A DNA stretch of 64,000 nucleotides, taken from Verrucolacustris sp044348085. Its GTDB lineage: Bacteria; Verrucomicrobiota; Verrucomicrobiia; Methylacidiphilales; Verrucolacustridaceae. Positions 35,515 to 44,067 of the stretch are shown piece by piece (position 1 is the first letter of the stretch; each line of letters begins with the position of its first letter). Position numbers and translations under genes: made by a program. The notes under the pieces were generated by a model. That model was not told where the DNA came from, did not search any database, and saw nothing but the letters and a program-made list of their open reading frames with translations. The stretch lies in contig JBIKTM010000004.1 in assembly GCA_044348085.1 (NCBI GenBank), forward strand, positions 1 to 64,000, written 5' to 3'.

Positions 35515-36508
35515 GATGTCGTGCGGCATCGATGAGTTCTGCTGCTGTGACGGTGGCTGTGCCAAGCTTTCCGACAACAATACCAGCTCCCAAGTTGGCT
35601 AGTTCAGCCGTGATATGACCTGGCAATCCAGTCGCGAGTCCAGCAGCAAGAAGGGAAATCACGGTATCGCCAGCGCCTGACACGTCATAGACCTCCCGAG
35701 CACGGCTTGGAATGCGCAGTGGGGCGTGGTGATGGCGGAACAGGATCATCCCATGTTCACCCAAAGTGAGAAGTAAGTATCGGCAGGACCATCGGAGCAG
35801 GAGCTCTTCTCCTGCAGCGATCCAATCCTGAGGACGTCCCGAATCGGGTTGACCCAGTGCTCCAAAAGCTTCAACACGGTTTGGTTTGACAAGGGTTGCC
35901 CCATTCCAATCTAAAGGATTGTGGATATTGGGATCCACAGCGGTCGGAATTCCCTTTTTTTGTGCTGCGAGAAGCAGGGTATTCACAAAAGTCTGATCAA
36001 ACAGTCCCTTTCCATAATCCTCTAAAACTACAGCATGACAGCGAGGGAGAACGTGGAGTGCTTTTCGTAAAACAGCATCTCGCTCCTTTTCGGTTAAGTG
36101 AGTGGGTTCCTCTCGGTCCACTCTCACAACCTGCTGTTGGCGTGCAAGAATCCGCGTTTTTAAAATGGTAGGAAACTTATTGGATCGGCAGACCCCAGAG
36201 GTTCCAATTTTGCCATGTCGCAATAGACCCAAAAGTCGCTGACCCGCGGCATCTTGACCGATTCCGCCACTTAACTCGGCATGAATTCCAAGAGCGGCAA
36301 GATTGCGTGCAACGTTTGCGGCACCGCCTGGGTATGCCTGTTCACGCTCCACGTGAACTACAGGTACGGGGGCTTCGGGGGAAATGCGTGAAACCCGTCC
36401 ATAAATAAACTCGTCTAACATTAAATCCCCGACAACAAGGACACGAACACGCCGAAAGCGAGTAAGGGCGGATTTCAACTTTGCGGGGGAGAGGTTAACC
36501 TCGGGCAT
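35507..36508 (-). CDS. hldA: Heptose 7-phosphate kinase (PfkB family, HldA type)
   Basis: 333 residues of the PfkB/ribokinase fold, phosphorylating D-glycero-D-manno-heptose 7-phosphate. LVVGDLMLDEFIYGRV begins the substrate side, GGAANVARNLA is PfkB signature 1, and DVSGAGDTVIS is signature 2 with the catalytic Asp. It ends after the kinase, so the ADP-transferase half of E. coli HldE is absent and should be encoded elsewhere. It is the first gene of the LPS operon. Confidence 0.9.
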   Translation of the reverse strand: MPEVNLSPAKLKSALTRFRRVRVLVVGDLMLDEFIYGRVSRISPEAPVPVVHVEREQAYPGGAANVARNLAALGIHAELSGGIGQDAAGQRLLGLLRHGKIGTSGVCRSNKFPTILKTRILARQQQVVRVDREEPTHLTEKERDAVLRKALHVLPRCHAVVLEDYGKGLFDQTFVNTLLLAAQKKGIPTAVDPNIHNPLDWNGATLVKPNRVEAFGALGQPDSGRPQDWIAAGEELLLRWSCRYLLLTLGEHGMILFRHHHAPLRIPSRAREVYDVSGAGDTVISLLAAGLATGLPGHITAELANLGAGIVVGKLGTATVTAAELIDAARHHG

Positions 36509-36752
36509 ATTTAGACAATGCCAAAAGCCTCCCTAAATCGCAACGCACACTTCTGTAGATCTAGCGCTTCATCACCATGAAATAGAGTCGTAAAGTATTA
36601 TGCTACAACTAATTACATATTCGCATATGCATATCGCAAGACATTGAAAATCAGCTATTTATATAATGTAATTCGCTAGTCCCTAGGCATTGAGGGTAGG
36701 TGGGTGCAAAATCACGCTTTGGGGATCTTCGAGAAGGAGATAGTACTACGAG
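36509..36752. promoter_or_regulatory. Divergent intergenic region with palindrome and -10-like box
   Basis: 244 bases between the divergent LPS operon (minus) and the PHP phosphatase (plus). It is clearly more AT-rich than its surroundings. A 10-base palindrome ATATGCATAT sits at 36625-36634. A TATAAT box lies at 36662-36667 on the plus strand, but TTGAAA at 36644 is only 12 bases upstream, too close for a standard promoter. AAGGAG lies near 36734 for the plus gene. Promoters for both directions are expected here; exact sites are not resolved. Confidence 0.35.
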
Positions 36753-37547
36753 ATGCTTTTTGACTACCACATGCACACGCCGCTGTGTGGTCATGCGACG
36801 GGTCACCCGCGTGAATATGCAGCGGAAGCCGTTCGCAAGGGGCTTGGGGAGATTGGCTTTTCTGAGCACAATCCCATGCCCTCTAAATTCGATGACTGGC
36901 GCATGGATCTGATCGATTTTCCTGAATATATCCGTCTCGTAGAGGAGGCTCGGGCGGAATTTCCTGAGTTGCCGATACGCCTCGGGCTCGAGTGTGACTT
37001 TATTCCAGGTAAAGAGGGGTGGATTCGGGAGTTGGCTGAAAAGGCGGATTTCGACTACTTCATCGGATCGGTTCACTACATCACTCCAGATTGGGATGTG
37101 GACAACCCTTTAAAACTAGCCCGCTGGAAAGATCAACCTGTTGAGGAAGTGTGGACCAAATATTTCAAGGCCATGACCCAAGCAGCGGGAAGCGGTCTGT
37201 TTGATTTTATGGCTCACCCTGATTTAGTGAAAAAATTTGGTCATCGCCCCAAAGGAGATCTTCGGCCTTACTACAAAGAAGCTCTAGATGCGATTGAGGC
37301 GGCAGGAATCGCAATGGAAGTCAGCACCGCTGGTTTGCGCAAAGAGGTAATGGAGATCTATCCATCAAAGGTTTTTTTGGAGGAGGCATTCAGAAGAAAT
37401 ATTGCAATCCTCATTTCTTCCGATGCGCATGCCCCTAAGGAGGTGGGTTATGAATTCGATCGTGCTCTTCAGTTTGTGAAAGAGGTTGGCTATCGCGAAA
37501 TACATAGATTCAAATCGCGAAAACGGATTTCTATCCCCTTAGGATGA
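36753..37547 (+). CDS. PHP-domain phosphatase, histidinol-phosphatase (HisK/HisJ) type
   Basis: 264 residues of a PHP metal hydrolase. The first metal motif is DYHMHTPLCGHATG (residues 4-17), with EIGFSEHNPM next. The second region is LGLECDFIPG, followed by IGSVHYI. DFMAHPDLVKKFG and SSDAHAPKEVG provide further ligands. This arrangement matches histidinol-phosphatases of histidine biosynthesis, but no his genes are nearby. The gene begins 13 bases after an AAGGAG and precedes the transglutaminase-like gene by six bases. Confidence 0.8.
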   Translation: MLFDYHMHTPLCGHATGHPREYAAEAVRKGLGEIGFSEHNPMPSKFDDWRMDLIDFPEYIRLVEEARAEFPELPIRLGLECDFIPGKEGWIRELAEKADFDYFIGSVHYITPDWDVDNPLKLARWKDQPVEEVWTKYFKAMTQAAGSGLFDFMAHPDLVKKFGHRPKGDLRPYYKEALDAIEAAGIAMEVSTAGLRKEVMEIYPSKVFLEEAFRRNIAILISSDAHAPKEVGYEFDRALQFVKEVGYREIHRFKSRKRISIPLG

Positions 37548-37553
37548 TTTTTG

Positions 37554-39218
37554 ATGTCGAGAGAACATCTTCTCGCTCTTTGCATCGGATTATCCGTTTT
37601 CAGTACTCAAGCATCATCATGGTGGCAACAGCACCCCGACCCCGCAACATGGATAGCCGATCGTGAAAACTTAAAATCTCACATCCAAGAGGATCTCTCA
37701 AAGAAAAAGCCGAGTGACCTGAAACCTGACTCTATCGAAGCTGACAATTTCCGAATCTGGCAATGGCTTGAATATGCCCGACCAGACTTTTCGCAAGATG
37801 AGGTGGTTGCGTTTCGAACGCTTGGAGATAACTCGCTACTGCGGCGGTTATTTCTTGAGAATCTTAGACCCGAAGACAACGCGACGGCGGCGGTCAAAAT
37901 TCTTCTGCAAATTCAGATGACTCATCCAGAATCCATCAAGGAGCTCCCTTGTCTTGCTGTGGCCATCGCCCTCGTTTTTGATCAGCCTTTTCCAAGGTAT
38001 TGGCCTCATCATCAGGTGTCTCACAAATTGGTTCCTTTGGAAAAAGTCGATCCTGTACGACGAATGCACCAGATGACCGAACTTCAGGTAGCTCGCAGGT
38101 ATCTGACCGACCTCAGGGATTTTACTGTAAGTGAGATGAAGTTCATCGTGGATCATCCCTTGATAGATTCGGAGATGGAGTGGGCGCGAAAGAACGTTAC
38201 TTCGAGTCGAAGTGGCTATTCAAAAGTCTTCAGTTCAATTCGTTATGATATACCTCGATATGAGTCGAATCAGCTGATGTGGCCTTACGGCACCTATCTT
38301 TTATCCGAAATCAAATCCCGAGGTGGAATCTGTGTGGATCAGGCTTACTTTGCTGCGATGACAGGCAAGGCTAAGGGGTTGCCCACACTCTATTTTTCAG
38401 GGCAAGGGGATGATGGTGGGCATGCATGGTTTGGATATATGGATTCTCCAGGGCATTGGGAGACGGATTGCGGAAGATATGAGTCGCAAAACTATCCTGT
38501 GGGTAATGCGGTCGATCCTCAAACATGGAAACCCATCTCGGACACCGAACTAATCTTTCTTGCGAAAAGCCGTGAGAGATCCGTTGGCTTCCAGCAAGCT
38601 AAGCTTTGCACTGACCTCTCTGGAACTGTCGTTCGTGATGATACGAGTCGTTGGCTGGATGCTGCTTTAGCTGTTCAACCTGAGTTTCTTCCAGCTTGGT
38701 ATCTCCAGGGAGAACTACTGGAGGAAAGAAAAGCCTCCCCAGAGGTGATGAGGAACTTTTGGTCGCGCTTTACAAAGAGGTTTGCCACATTCGCGGATCT
38801 TCGTGTTGTGGGTCAGGAAAAGCTTTTGGAGTTAGCTAAGGCAAGGGGAGATGATCAGGAGATAAAAAGTCTATCGAGGCAGATACTGGTTCAGAACCGA
38901 ACTCGTAGATTTGATCTGGGGATCGGCTCTGCGGCTGCAGAGGTAGGCGAAAAAATCGAGTCGGGGAAGTGGGGCGAAGCGGAAACAGCCTTTCGAAAAG
39001 CCCTGCGTGAATTTAAAGGGCAGGCAGGCGGGAATTTGTACTACGGCCTGGTTGTGCCATTTGTTGAGTCAGCCTTGGCCGAAGGGCAATTCTCTGTGGC
39101 AAAAAGCTCGCTTGCAGAGGCTAAGCGTATTCTGCGTCCCGCTAAGGATAGTTTGGTCGGAAGATCTTTTATGGAGCTTGAAAAAAAAGTTTCCTCCGAA
39201 CCAAAAAAGGGCGGATAG
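37554..39218 (+). CDS. Secreted transglutaminase-like cysteine protein of unknown role
   Basis: 554 residues from ATG 37554 (an adjacent TTG at 37551 is the longer option; AGGA lies nine bases upstream of the ATG). A short signal peptide ends near TQASS. The central part carries a transglutaminase/papain-type triad: Cys in RGGICVDQAYFA, His in GGHAWFGY, Asp in ETDCGRY (about residues 260, 290 and 305). The N-terminal 200 residues are alpha-helical and the C-terminal 200 look repeat-like (WGEAETAFRKALREFKG, TPR-like). Enzymatic role and substrate are unknown. It converges on murA with five bases between. Confidence 0.7.
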   Translation: MSREHLLALCIGLSVFSTQASSWWQQHPDPATWIADRENLKSHIQEDLSKKKPSDLKPDSIEADNFRIWQWLEYARPDFSQDEVVAFRTLGDNSLLRRLFLENLRPEDNATAAVKILLQIQMTHPESIKELPCLAVAIALVFDQPFPRYWPHHQVSHKLVPLEKVDPVRRMHQMTELQVARRYLTDLRDFTVSEMKFIVDHPLIDSEMEWARKNVTSSRSGYSKVFSSIRYDIPRYESNQLMWPYGTYLLSEIKSRGGICVDQAYFAAMTGKAKGLPTLYFSGQGDDGGHAWFGYMDSPGHWETDCGRYESQNYPVGNAVDPQTWKPISDTELIFLAKSRERSVGFQQAKLCTDLSGTVVRDDTSRWLDAALAVQPEFLPAWYLQGELLEERKASPEVMRNFWSRFTKRFATFADLRVVGQEKLLELAKARGDDQEIKSLSRQILVQNRTRRFDLGIGSAAAEVGEKIESGKWGEAETAFRKALREFKGQAGGNLYYGLVVPFVESALAEGQFSVAKSSLAEAKRILRPAKDSLVGRSFMELEKKVSSEPKKGG

Positions 39219-39223
39219 AAGTC

Positions 39224-40528
39224 TTACTTTCTCTGAATCTGTGCGCCTAGGGATTGAAGTCGCTCTTCAATTCGGCTGAAACCACGGTCGATCTGGGTGA
39301 TGTTGCGGATTTCTGATTCACCCTCAGCGCAGAGCGCTGCGATCAGAAGGGCCATTCCGGCACGGATGTCGGGGCTGGCAAGTTTAGCAGCTCTAAGTTT
39401 ATCGGATCCAAGAATAACGGCCCGATGTGGATCACACAGGATGATACGGGCGCCCATTTCAAGCAGCCCGTCCACGAAGAAGAGGCGCGATTCGAACAGC
39501 TTTTCGTGAATCAGAACCGTGCCCTTGCACTGTGTTGCTGTGACAAGGGCCACAGAGGTCATATCGGCTGGAAATCCAGGCCATGGAGCGTCCGCAATGT
39601 GCGGGACAGCACCCCCGAACTCTTTTTCGACTTCGAGTGACTGTTTTTTTGGCACATAAATATCTTCGCCCTTGATTTCAGTTCGAATCCCTAAGCGTGC
39701 AAAGGTCTGGAGAATCATTCGCATATGTTGTGGGGCAGTATTGCGAAGCGTAAGTGCTCCTCCTGTCACAGCGGCAAGAGCGAGGAAGGATCCAGCTTCA
39801 AGATAGTCAGGTCCGATTCTGTGGGTTGCGCTTCTGAGTGCTTTGACTCCATGAATGGTAAGGGTGTTCGTGCCAATTCCATTAATCTGCGCACCCATGG
39901 CATTGAGGAGATTTGCCAAGGCCTGAACATGGGGCTCACTGGCTGCGTTATGAATGACCGTGGTTCCTTCTGCTAGGGAGGCAGCGCAGAGGCCATTTTC
40001 TGTAGCAGTCACGGAAGCTTCATCGAGGAGGATGTCGGCCCCGCGGAGCTTTTTTGCCTGAATTTGTAATCCATTTTTCGACTCACTGATCTTTGCGCCT
40101 AAGGCGGTAAAGATTTGAAGATGGGTATCGAGGCGACGACGGCCGATTCGATCGCCACCAGGGCGGGGCAGGGTGACTTCGCCTGTTCGGGCTAGGAGGG
40201 GGCCAGCCAAAGTAACAGATCCTCGCAGACGTGAGCCTAGTTCTGGATGGATGGTCGACTTAGGATTGGCCTTGGCCTGAAGAGTTAGCGTGCGCCGTGT
40301 GGAGCATGAGTCGGATTCTGAAGTGGATAAACCGAGATCGTTAAGGATTTTTTCCATCAGTCGAACATCTTCAATTTGCGGGATATTCTGTAGAACGACC
40401 GATTGATCAGTCATACAGGCAGCGGCCATAAGGGGCATGGCTTCGTTCTTATTCCCTTGAGGTTCGATCTCGCCTTGGATCGGGCTTCCCCCTTGGACGA
40501 TGAACTTAGCGCCGTTGGATGTAGCCAT
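39224..40528 (-). CDS. murA: UDP-N-acetylglucosamine 1-carboxyvinyltransferase (MurA) with Asp at the fosfomycin site
   Basis: 434 residues, catalysing the first step of peptidoglycan precursor synthesis from UDP-GlcNAc and PEP. The N-terminal substrate Lys-Asn pair is in QGNKNEA (K27, N28). The flexible loop that carries the fosfomycin-reactive Cys in E. coli (PGGCTIG) reads PGGDRIG here, with Asp126. The same Cys-to-Asp change is known in Chlamydia and Mycobacterium and gives intrinsic fosfomycin resistance. Inverted repeats of the EPSP-synthase fold run through the rest. ATG 40528 is used. Confidence 0.93.
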   Translation of the reverse strand: MATSNGAKFIVQGGSPIQGEIEPQGNKNEAMPLMAAACMTDQSVVLQNIPQIEDVRLMEKILNDLGLSTSESDSCSTRRTLTLQAKANPKSTIHPELGSRLRGSVTLAGPLLARTGEVTLPRPGGDRIGRRRLDTHLQIFTALGAKISESKNGLQIQAKKLRGADILLDEASVTATENGLCAASLAEGTTVIHNAASEPHVQALANLLNAMGAQINGIGTNTLTIHGVKALRSATHRIGPDYLEAGSFLALAAVTGGALTLRNTAPQHMRMILQTFARLGIRTEIKGEDIYVPKKQSLEVEKEFGGAVPHIADAPWPGFPADMTSVALVTATQCKGTVLIHEKLFESRLFFVDGLLEMGARIILCDPHRAVILGSDKLRAAKLASPDIRAGMALLIAALCAEGESEIRNITQIDRGFSRIEERLQSLGAQIQRK

Positions 40529-40561
40529 ATGCAGAAACTGCCTAGAACTATGGATAAGGGC

Positions 40562-40585
40562 AACCCTCAGAAGGGGGTTCTTTTT
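40562..40585 (+). terminator. Terminator-like hairpin upstream of the DegT gene
   Basis: AACCCTC (40562-40568), loop AGAA, GGGGGTT (40573-40579) form a seven-pair stem with one G-T wobble, followed by CTTTTT. The form fits an intrinsic terminator on the plus strand. It lies in the divergent murA/degT gap, 42 bases before the DegT start, so it may be an attenuator or may stop antisense transcription out of murA. No supporting leader peptide is seen. Confidence 0.35.
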
Positions 40586-40626
40586 GGGATTTAGTCCTGG
40601 GGTTCCTTCGCTACTGTAAAAGACTT

Positions 40627-41766
40627 ATGAAGGTTCCGATGCTCGACTTGGTGGCTGAACATACTCCCTACCGGGGGGAGTTACTCGCAGCCTTTGAGCG
40701 TGTTTTGGATAGCGGGCGTTTTGTTTTGGGACCGGAAGTAGAGGCTTTTGAGCGCGAGATTGCCGCTTGGATCGGCGTGCCTCATACTATTGGGGTCTCG
40801 AATGGGTCGGATGCTCTCCTGTTGGCCCTGCAGGCTGTGGATGTGGGGCCCGGGGACGAGGTGATTTGCCCGACTTTCACTTTTTTCGCTACAGCTGGCG
40901 CCGTTGCAAGGTTGGGAGGGATCCCAGTTTTTGTGGATAGTGCTGAGTGCTGTTACAATCTTCGGGCTGATCAGGTGGCGGCCAAGATCGGGCCAAAAAC
41001 CAAGGCGATCATTGCTGTTCATCTTTTTGGTCAGTGCGCCGATATGGATCCGATCCTTACGGCCGCCAAAAAACATGCCATCCCGGTGATAGAGGATGCG
41101 GCGCAGGCGTTGGGGGCAAAAGATAAAGGGCGTCAGGCCGGAACCATGGGAACATTGGGAACGTTCTCCTTTTTTCCGACCAAGAACCTCGGTGCACTTG
41201 GGGAGGGGGGGTTGATTACTACGAAGGATGCCTCACTGGCCGAAAAGATACGAAAACTTCGTGTCCACGGAGCCAAGCAAAAATATTTTCATGAAATGAT
41301 CGGGGGCAATTTTAGGCTCCATGAGCTTCAGGCGGCATTTCTTCTGGTCAAGTTGAGGCATTTGAATTCCGCCTTAACAAAGAGAAGGCAGAGCGCGGAA
41401 AATCTCTTAATGGGCTTAAGGGAAAAGTGGAATGCCGTCATGCCTCTTGAATCATGTGTATGCAAAGGAAACGGCGAGGCCAAGGATGAGAGGCCTAGTA
41501 CTGTTCTTCTTCCATTTTCCTGTCATTCAGGGAAAGGTGAGCACACTTGGAATCAGTTCGTGGTGCGAATCCTCGGAAAAGGAGAGCGAGATAATTATAG
41601 GACTAGGCTCGAGAAACAAGGCATCCAATCCGAGATTTACTATCCCCGCTCCATGCATGAGCAGGGCTGTTTTTTAAAGCATAAGATCTACGGTGAATAT
41701 CCCATGGCTGAAAGGCTAGCCGCGGAGTCCCTGGCCCTGCCCCTGGGGTTCATCCCTGGGCAATAA
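40627..41766 (+). CDS. DegT/DnrJ/EryC1-type sugar aminotransferase
   Basis: 379 residues, PLP enzyme making amino sugars on nucleotide-sugar intermediates. The Schiff-base Lys is K186 in FFPTKNLGALGEGG, the PLP Asp is D157 in VIEDAAQ. SNGSDALLLAL and PTFTFFATA are typical. Odd points: an insert of about 28 residues (276-304) with three Cys, and an early end at LALPLGFIPGQ, about 15-20 residues short of the usual C-terminal helix. Active-site residues are intact. It starts the glycan block and is one base from the FkbM gene. Confidence 0.88.
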   Translation: MKVPMLDLVAEHTPYRGELLAAFERVLDSGRFVLGPEVEAFEREIAAWIGVPHTIGVSNGSDALLLALQAVDVGPGDEVICPTFTFFATAGAVARLGGIPVFVDSAECCYNLRADQVAAKIGPKTKAIIAVHLFGQCADMDPILTAAKKHAIPVIEDAAQALGAKDKGRQAGTMGTLGTFSFFPTKNLGALGEGGLITTKDASLAEKIRKLRVHGAKQKYFHEMIGGNFRLHELQAAFLLVKLRHLNSALTKRRQSAENLLMGLREKWNAVMPLESCVCKGNGEAKDERPSTVLLPFSCHSGKGEHTWNQFVVRILGKGERDNYRTRLEKQGIQSEIYYPRSMHEQGCFLKHKIYGEYPMAERLAAESLALPLGFIPGQ

Positions 41767-41767
41767 C

Positions 41768-42610
41768 ATGAATGCTTCGGAGTTTCTTTACACCGTTGTT
41801 TGTCGACCTGCGCCGATACGCTGGGCAGTAAATCGGCTGATCCTAGCTTTCCTTCCTAGCAGCGTACGCATAGGGCGAGCTGACGTTTTGTTAAATCCTC
41901 ATGATCCGGTGGTTTCCGGGGCTTTGGCTATGGGGGTCTACGAAAAGGAGGAAATCAGCCTTTTTTCACGAACCATACAGCCTGGCATGACGGTGGTGGA
42001 TGTTGGGGCTAATTTGGGCGCCTACTCCACCGTGGCTTTGGATCAGCTGCGGGGTAAAGGTCTGCTTCTGGCAGTCGAGCCAGCCAGAGAGAACTTTCTT
42101 CTGTTGCGGCGGAATCTGCAGCATAACCAGAGCCTATCACAAAAAACCAAAGTGCATGCGGTTCGTGTGGCCCTTTCCAACAAATCTGGTGTCGCGGTGC
42201 TTCACAAGAATCCCGCAAATAAGGGGGATAACCGCCTATATCCCGACGACCCTCTCGCCGGAAAGGAAAAAGTGAAAACTACAACCTTAGATAACCTTTG
42301 CCGTCAAAAGGGAATCCGCTCGATTGATGTATTGAAGATTGACGTTCAAGGGCTTGAGGGAGAGGTCTTGTTGGGTAGCCAGAAAATTCTGCAGGCCTCC
42401 CGGCGCTGTCATCTTTTTTTTGAATTTTGGGCAGAAGGATTGATAAAGGCAAAATCGGAGCCTCCTCGTATCCTGGAACTACTCAAGAGTCTCGGATTTA
42501 ATTTGTACACCTACTCTTGTGGTAGCCTGAGCCCTATCCATGTGTCCACCTTAGTCCGTCAAACCTTGGGAAGAAACTACATGAATATTTATGGAGTTAG
42601 GCGTGAGTAG
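41768..42610 (+). CDS. FkbM-family methyltransferase
   Basis: 280 residues with a SAM-binding Rossmann fold. Motif I is VVDVGANLGAYS (near 78), the acidic SAM-ribose residue is in LAVEPARENF, and VLKIDVQGLEGEVLLG (near 188-203) is the FkbM signature. The family O-methylates sugars and related hydroxyls on surface glycans and antibiotics. A hydrophobic N-terminal stretch (about 17-32) is not clearly a signal. The 3' end overlaps the next gene by 20 bases. Confidence 0.87.
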   Translation: MNASEFLYTVVCRPAPIRWAVNRLILAFLPSSVRIGRADVLLNPHDPVVSGALAMGVYEKEEISLFSRTIQPGMTVVDVGANLGAYSTVALDQLRGKGLLLAVEPARENFLLLRRNLQHNQSLSQKTKVHAVRVALSNKSGVAVLHKNPANKGDNRLYPDDPLAGKEKVKTTTLDNLCRQKGIRSIDVLKIDVQGLEGEVLLGSQKILQASRRCHLFFEFWAEGLIKAKSEPPRILELLKSLGFNLYTYSCGSLSPIHVSTLVRQTLGRNYMNIYGVRRE

Positions 42611-43958
42611 TCGCTTGAGTGGGGAAAAAGCAAGCACCATGCCTGGATGGTCGGGTCTGTTTCTTGCCTTGGTGTTATGTGGTTTTAGCCTGCATCGCAG
42701 CTGGGGTCAGTTTGAACCGATGGCATGTTTCGCTATGGCGCTTAGTGTCCTTATCGGCTCACTTGCGCTAGTTAATGGATCTTTTTTTCTTGATTCGTTT
42801 GTAAAGCCACCAGTTTATTTAGGGATCTTGGCTGTCGTGGCCGCCACTGCTTTATGGTGGAAACCCAACGTATACCACTTTAACCATTTTTCCGGTTTTG
42901 ACCCCATCCGCCTTAAGGCGTTTGAGGTGGCCTTGGCTCTGTTGATCGCCATCCAAGCGGCCGGTCTCTTTCTGAAAGCGAAGTTCAAACTCTTGGTTTA
43001 CCCAGCCACCTGTCTTGTGATCCTGTTCGCCGCAGGATTGGTGATTGTGATGGTGCCGCGGCCAGCGATTGATGTGCACCTTTTTAACACCATGGCGGCT
43101 CATGCAACTCTGCAGTTTCATAATCTGTACCAGCTAGAATACCCGGACATTTATGGAGGCGCATACTCCTTCCAGCCCTGCTTTGCTTATTTGCCAGGTA
43201 CTTTGCTGTGGAGCGTGCCTGGCTGGCTGTGGGGCGATGTGCGTTGGGGGCTCTGGTTTTCTCTGGGGATCAGCATGCTACTTGTTCCTAGACTAAAGCT
43301 TGAAAAAGCCGAACTCCTTTTTCTTTGCCCCGTGTTGTTTTATCTTCTTGAGTGTTCACTGGTTGATCTTGGTCTTCTGCCATTACTTTTGGCCGGTTTA
43401 CTTTTTCTTAAGAAGGAAAAATGGATTCTCGCGGGCATCATGTTTGGGTTGGCGGCCGCCAGCAAACAGTATGCCTTTTTACCGCTGGTTTTCAGTTCTG
43501 TTTCGGCGTTGTTTTTCATCTCACGGCGAGCTGGGTTGCAAATCTTTGTGTCAGGGATCGCAACTGGTTTTTTGGTCGTCATGCCTTGGTTGGTGCATGA
43601 CCCGAAAATGTTCTTTTCGAGCACGGTCACCAGTCTTATGAATACTGCGCCAAGGGCCGATGCGTTGACCCTGTTTGCCTTGGCGAATTATTTCGGTTTG
43701 GGTTGGCCCAAGCTTCTTGGTCTTTTGGTGAGTCTTGGCGGACTCCTCGGAGCTTGGGTTTATCTGCATCGGCATGCCCACTCCTTCTCCTTGGTTTGTC
43801 GGGTGGCACTAGCAAGTGCATGCGCCTATGGCATAATCTTCTTATTTGGATCCCAAGCCTTTGGGAATTACTACTTTCTGGTTCACCTATTTTTCTGCGT
43901 TGCATTGCTTGAGGCAGCTTCGCCGCGGGTGGTAGAGACTTTGGGCCAAACCAAATGA
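42591..43958 (+). CDS. Polytopic membrane glycosyltransferase-like protein (GT87/GT-C type)
   Basis: 455 residues with about ten membrane spans. After the first spans a periplasmic loop reads IDVHLFNTMAAHATLQFHNLY, and FAYLPGTLLWSVPGWLWGD follows, resembling polyprenyl-phosphate mannose-dependent (GT87, DUF2029) transferases. SKQYAFLPL in a later loop also fits that group. A catalytic Asp near D-V-H in the first loop is plausible. ATG 42591 lies inside the end of the FkbM gene; GTG 42603 is an alternative. Function is inferred from fold pattern and context. Confidence 0.65.
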   Translation: MELGVSSRLSGEKASTMPGWSGLFLALVLCGFSLHRSWGQFEPMACFAMALSVLIGSLALVNGSFFLDSFVKPPVYLGILAVVAATALWWKPNVYHFNHFSGFDPIRLKAFEVALALLIAIQAAGLFLKAKFKLLVYPATCLVILFAAGLVIVMVPRPAIDVHLFNTMAAHATLQFHNLYQLEYPDIYGGAYSFQPCFAYLPGTLLWSVPGWLWGDVRWGLWFSLGISMLLVPRLKLEKAELLFLCPVLFYLLECSLVDLGLLPLLLAGLLFLKKEKWILAGIMFGLAAASKQYAFLPLVFSSVSALFFISRRAGLQIFVSGIATGFLVVMPWLVHDPKMFFSSTVTSLMNTAPRADALTLFALANYFGLGWPKLLGLLVSLGGLLGAWVYLHRHAHSFSLVCRVALASACAYGIIFLFGSQAFGNYYFLVHLFFCVALLEAASPRVVETLGQTK

Positions 43959-44067
43959 AAGTTGGGGTGGGAAATTTCACCCCTAATCCTTGATCAGAAT
44001 GGCCCTAGCCTAGCTGACGCGACCAGAGTTCTTGTTATCAGTAAGTTAAGTTTTAGTATCAAAATTC

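Noticed and set aside
43964..43983. GGGGTG/CACCCC hairpin after the GT87-like gene as a terminator
   Set aside because: Six-pair stem with an AT-rich eight-base loop and no T-run after it; not a convincing intrinsic terminator.
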